The translations under genes were made by a program, and so were the position numbers. Of a DNA stretch of 16,096 nt, positions 15,205-16,096 are shown piece after piece. This DNA is from Bacillota bacterium (lineage in GTDB: Bacteria > Bacillota > Clostridia > Acetivibrionales > DSM-2933): contig JAEYYB010000084.1 of assembly GCA_023430975.1 (NCBI GenBank), positions 1 through 16,096 on the forward strand. Reading direction: 5' to 3'. A model generated the notes under the pieces. It made no database searches, was not told the DNA's origin, and worked only from the letters and a program-made list of their open reading frames with translations. Each line of letters starts with the position of its first letter. Positions within the stretch are counted from its first letter, which is position 1.

Positions 15205-15217
15205 AATTTATAATTGA

Positions 15218-15489
15218 TTGGCCGTGCACCTACCTTCGACTAACTACTACAAGCGTTACCCAAGTAGTAAACTCAAACCAGGACCCCCCACGGCACACGA
15301 AAGTGCCTGTTTACCGCTGCTTCCTTCCGGACCTGACGGGGTTCGCAGGGTTTCGTTGCGTGAGACCCAATTATCATCGTTTCTTGCTTGGGGCAGACCC
15401 TACAAAAGTAAGCCTCGGTGTAGGAATTCAACCCTGCTAAGCGGATTGCAGGAAAAGGGCACCGCTATCTCCCCATCTAGCACGACCAA
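15218..15489 (-). ncRNA. scr: Signal recognition particle RNA, large bacterial type
   Basis: The RNA scaffolds Ffh for co-translational targeting of membrane and secreted proteins, which here include the two hydrolases. The invariant domain IV core GUCAGGUCCGGAAGGAAGC is at 15337-15319 on the minus strand. The 5' part (GUGCUAGAUGGGGAGAUAGC) is the Alu-domain sequence of the long Gram-positive form. The ends TTGGTCGTGC (15489-15480) and GCACGGCCAA (15227-15218) pair over 10 bp and fix a length of about 272 nt. Position next to dnaX is the usual Firmicutes one. No clear promoter could be assigned upstream of 15490. Confidence 0.95.
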
Positions 15490-15538
15490 ATATTTAAAAC
15501 ATAATTAACTTAAGCGATTCTAAAAGTAACCAGTCAAT

Positions 15539-15609
15539 GGAGATTTCAAAGATACTTATTTGACTAATCTCCACTATAAAATTTGACCAAGGAAATTTTT
15601 GAAATCTCC
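15539..15609. repeat. Nested, mutually exclusive inverted repeats upstream of SRP RNA
   Basis: GGAGATTTCAAA (15539-15550) has a perfect 12-nt inverted copy at 15598-15609 and a shorter competing one, AATCTCC, at 15566-15572. A further imperfect pair links GACCAAGGAAATT (15585-15597) with AATTTCTTGGTC (15696-15707). It may be a structured transcript, a decayed small mobile element or chance in AT-rich DNA. Confidence 0.4.
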
Positions 15610-15747
15610 TTATCAAAACCTCGAAAACAAGGTACTAGGATATTATATGCGAAAGTTGAATATATATCAAGACATTTTGTATAAAAAAATGATACAATTT
15701 CTTGGTCCATAGGAAATTATAGCGAAATGTTATATTAAAAAAGCACA

Positions 15748-15804
15748 AAAAAAAAGCACTTGGTATATATTTTATAAATAATTCCAATTAAATAAGTGCT
15801 TTTT
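15748..15804. terminator. Bidirectional terminator with long loop
   Basis: AAAAAGCACTT (15751-15761) and AAGTGCTTTTT (15794-15804) form an 11-bp stem with a 32-nt AT-rich loop. The minus-strand side continues with a run of nine T, so it is strongest for a minus-strand gene located to the right; the plus side has a run of five T. Confidence 0.65.
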
Positions 15805-15815
15805 AGATAAAATAA

Positions 15816-15878
15816 TCCTCACCTTTTTCAAGGAGGAACATAATGAAAAAGTCAGTATTGTTAACTGTGGCAATTTAA
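15816..15878 (+). other. Strong ribosome site in a hairpin before an 11-residue ORF
   Basis: ATG at 15843 follows an ideal AAGGAGG, and the frame reads MKKSVLLTVAI then TAA at 15876. TCCT-CA-CCTT-TTTC-AAGG-AGGA (15816-15837) folds into a hairpin that hides the ribosome site. The peptide looks like the start of a signal peptide, so a truncated secreted-protein gene or a leader peptide are both possible. No downstream gene is seen on this strand. Confidence 0.3.
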
Positions 15879-16001
15879 TTATACCATAAATTTGTATAAA
15901 AACCTACTAAAATATTTACTAAAAATAAAAAAAATATTCCTTTATCTTTTATGCACTTTTAATTTATACAATCAATGTCATCAAGCTAACGTTCCATAAA
16001 A

Positions 16002-16096
16002 TTACAGGACATCTTTCTTGTTCATGTGAAACCGTTTCTTTCTTGGAAGCTTTCTCTCGATCTTCCTGTCAGGCCGTATTGGTATCCGATTCTTAG
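16002..16096 (-). CDS. Possible C-terminus of a gene running in from the right edge
   Basis: From the window edge an open minus-strand frame reads 30 residues to TAA at 16004-16002: very basic, with PDRKIERKLPRKKRFHMNKK. Its codons (CGG, AUC, AAG, GAC) are richer in G/C than the neighbours, which may mean an acquired gene. It would end in the terminator at 15748-15804. I do not recognise the family, and the open stretch is too short to exclude chance. Confidence 0.22.
   Translation of the reverse strand, partial: KNRIPIRPDRKIERKLPRKKRFHMNKKDVL

Larger units (their letters stand above)
15490..16096. other. Right flank, about 600 bp largely non-coding
   Basis: No sizeable complete gene is visible. 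From left to right it holds the expected but unidentified SRP RNA promoter, the nested inverted repeats (15539-15709), a strong terminator (15748-15804), an 11-codon frame with a strong ribosome site (15843), an A/T-only stretch (15880-15960) and possibly the end of a minus-strand gene (16002). Confidence 0.5.

Noticed and set aside
15218..15508. Plus-strand 96-codon open frame
   Set aside because: It lies across the SRP RNA in antisense; the RNA has the conserved core and paired ends, and the translated protein is unlike any family.
16005..16096. Plus-strand frame ending in TAG exactly at the window edge
   Set aside because: It has no start codon with ribosome site, an odd Ser/Cys-rich product, and the coincidence with the edge is meaningless.

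Overview
The window is AT-rich low-GC Gram-positive DNA from an anaerobic, cellulose-degrading clostridium of the Acetivibrio/Ruminiclostridium/Pseudobacteroides type. Evidence: strong AGGAGG-type ribosome sites with ATG, GTG and TTG starts; a large (about 270 nt) SRP RNA with an Alu domain; the housekeeping orders prfA...sua5-ywlE and SRP RNA-dnaX...ybaB-recR; and two secreted, dockerin-bearing plant cell wall hydrolases. Both dockerins look like type II (CipA-like) rather than the classical type I enzyme dockerin. Type II dockerins on enzymes are the known hallmark of Pseudobacteroides (Bacteroides) cellulosolvens, so that species or a close relative is my best guess; this is inference from two proteins.

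Layout. Almost everything is on the minus strand. Reading that strand from 7.2 kb down to 0.2 kb: an ElyC/YdcF-like membrane protein, a YfcE-type phosphodiesterase, a two-gene unit encoding a zinc-ribbon DUF2089 regulator and a DUF4097 (YvlB/LiaX-like) beta-repeat protein, prfA (release factor 1), a ZIP metal transporter, sua5 (threonylcarbamoyl-AMP synthase) and a YwlE-type protein-arginine phosphatase. A 500-bp gap (7232-7740) follows. Next come recR and ybaB (minus), a GH9-CBM3c-X-dockerin endoglucanase (minus), a divergently transcribed GH10-CBM6-dockerin xylanase (plus, the only large plus-strand gene), then dnaX and the SRP RNA (minus). The last 600 bp hold inverted repeats, a terminator, a tiny peptide ORF behind a sequestered ribosome site, and perhaps the end of a gene from outside the window.

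How the genes work together. prfA, sua5 and ywlE form a translation/protein quality cluster found in many Firmicutes, here with a ZIP transporter between them. SRP RNA, dnaX, ybaB and recR are normally adjacent in Firmicutes; here the divergent cellulase/xylanase pair, closed off by strong hairpin terminators on both sides, sits between dnaX and ybaB-recR, and ybaB-recR has its own promoter. The two hydrolases would cooperate on cellulose and xylan on a shared scaffoldin or the cell surface. The most interesting regulatory signal is upstream of the DUF2089-DUF4097 unit: a near-consensus sigma-A promoter whose -10 box lies in a 22-bp perfect palindrome, with a second inverted repeat of the same half-site just upstream of -35.
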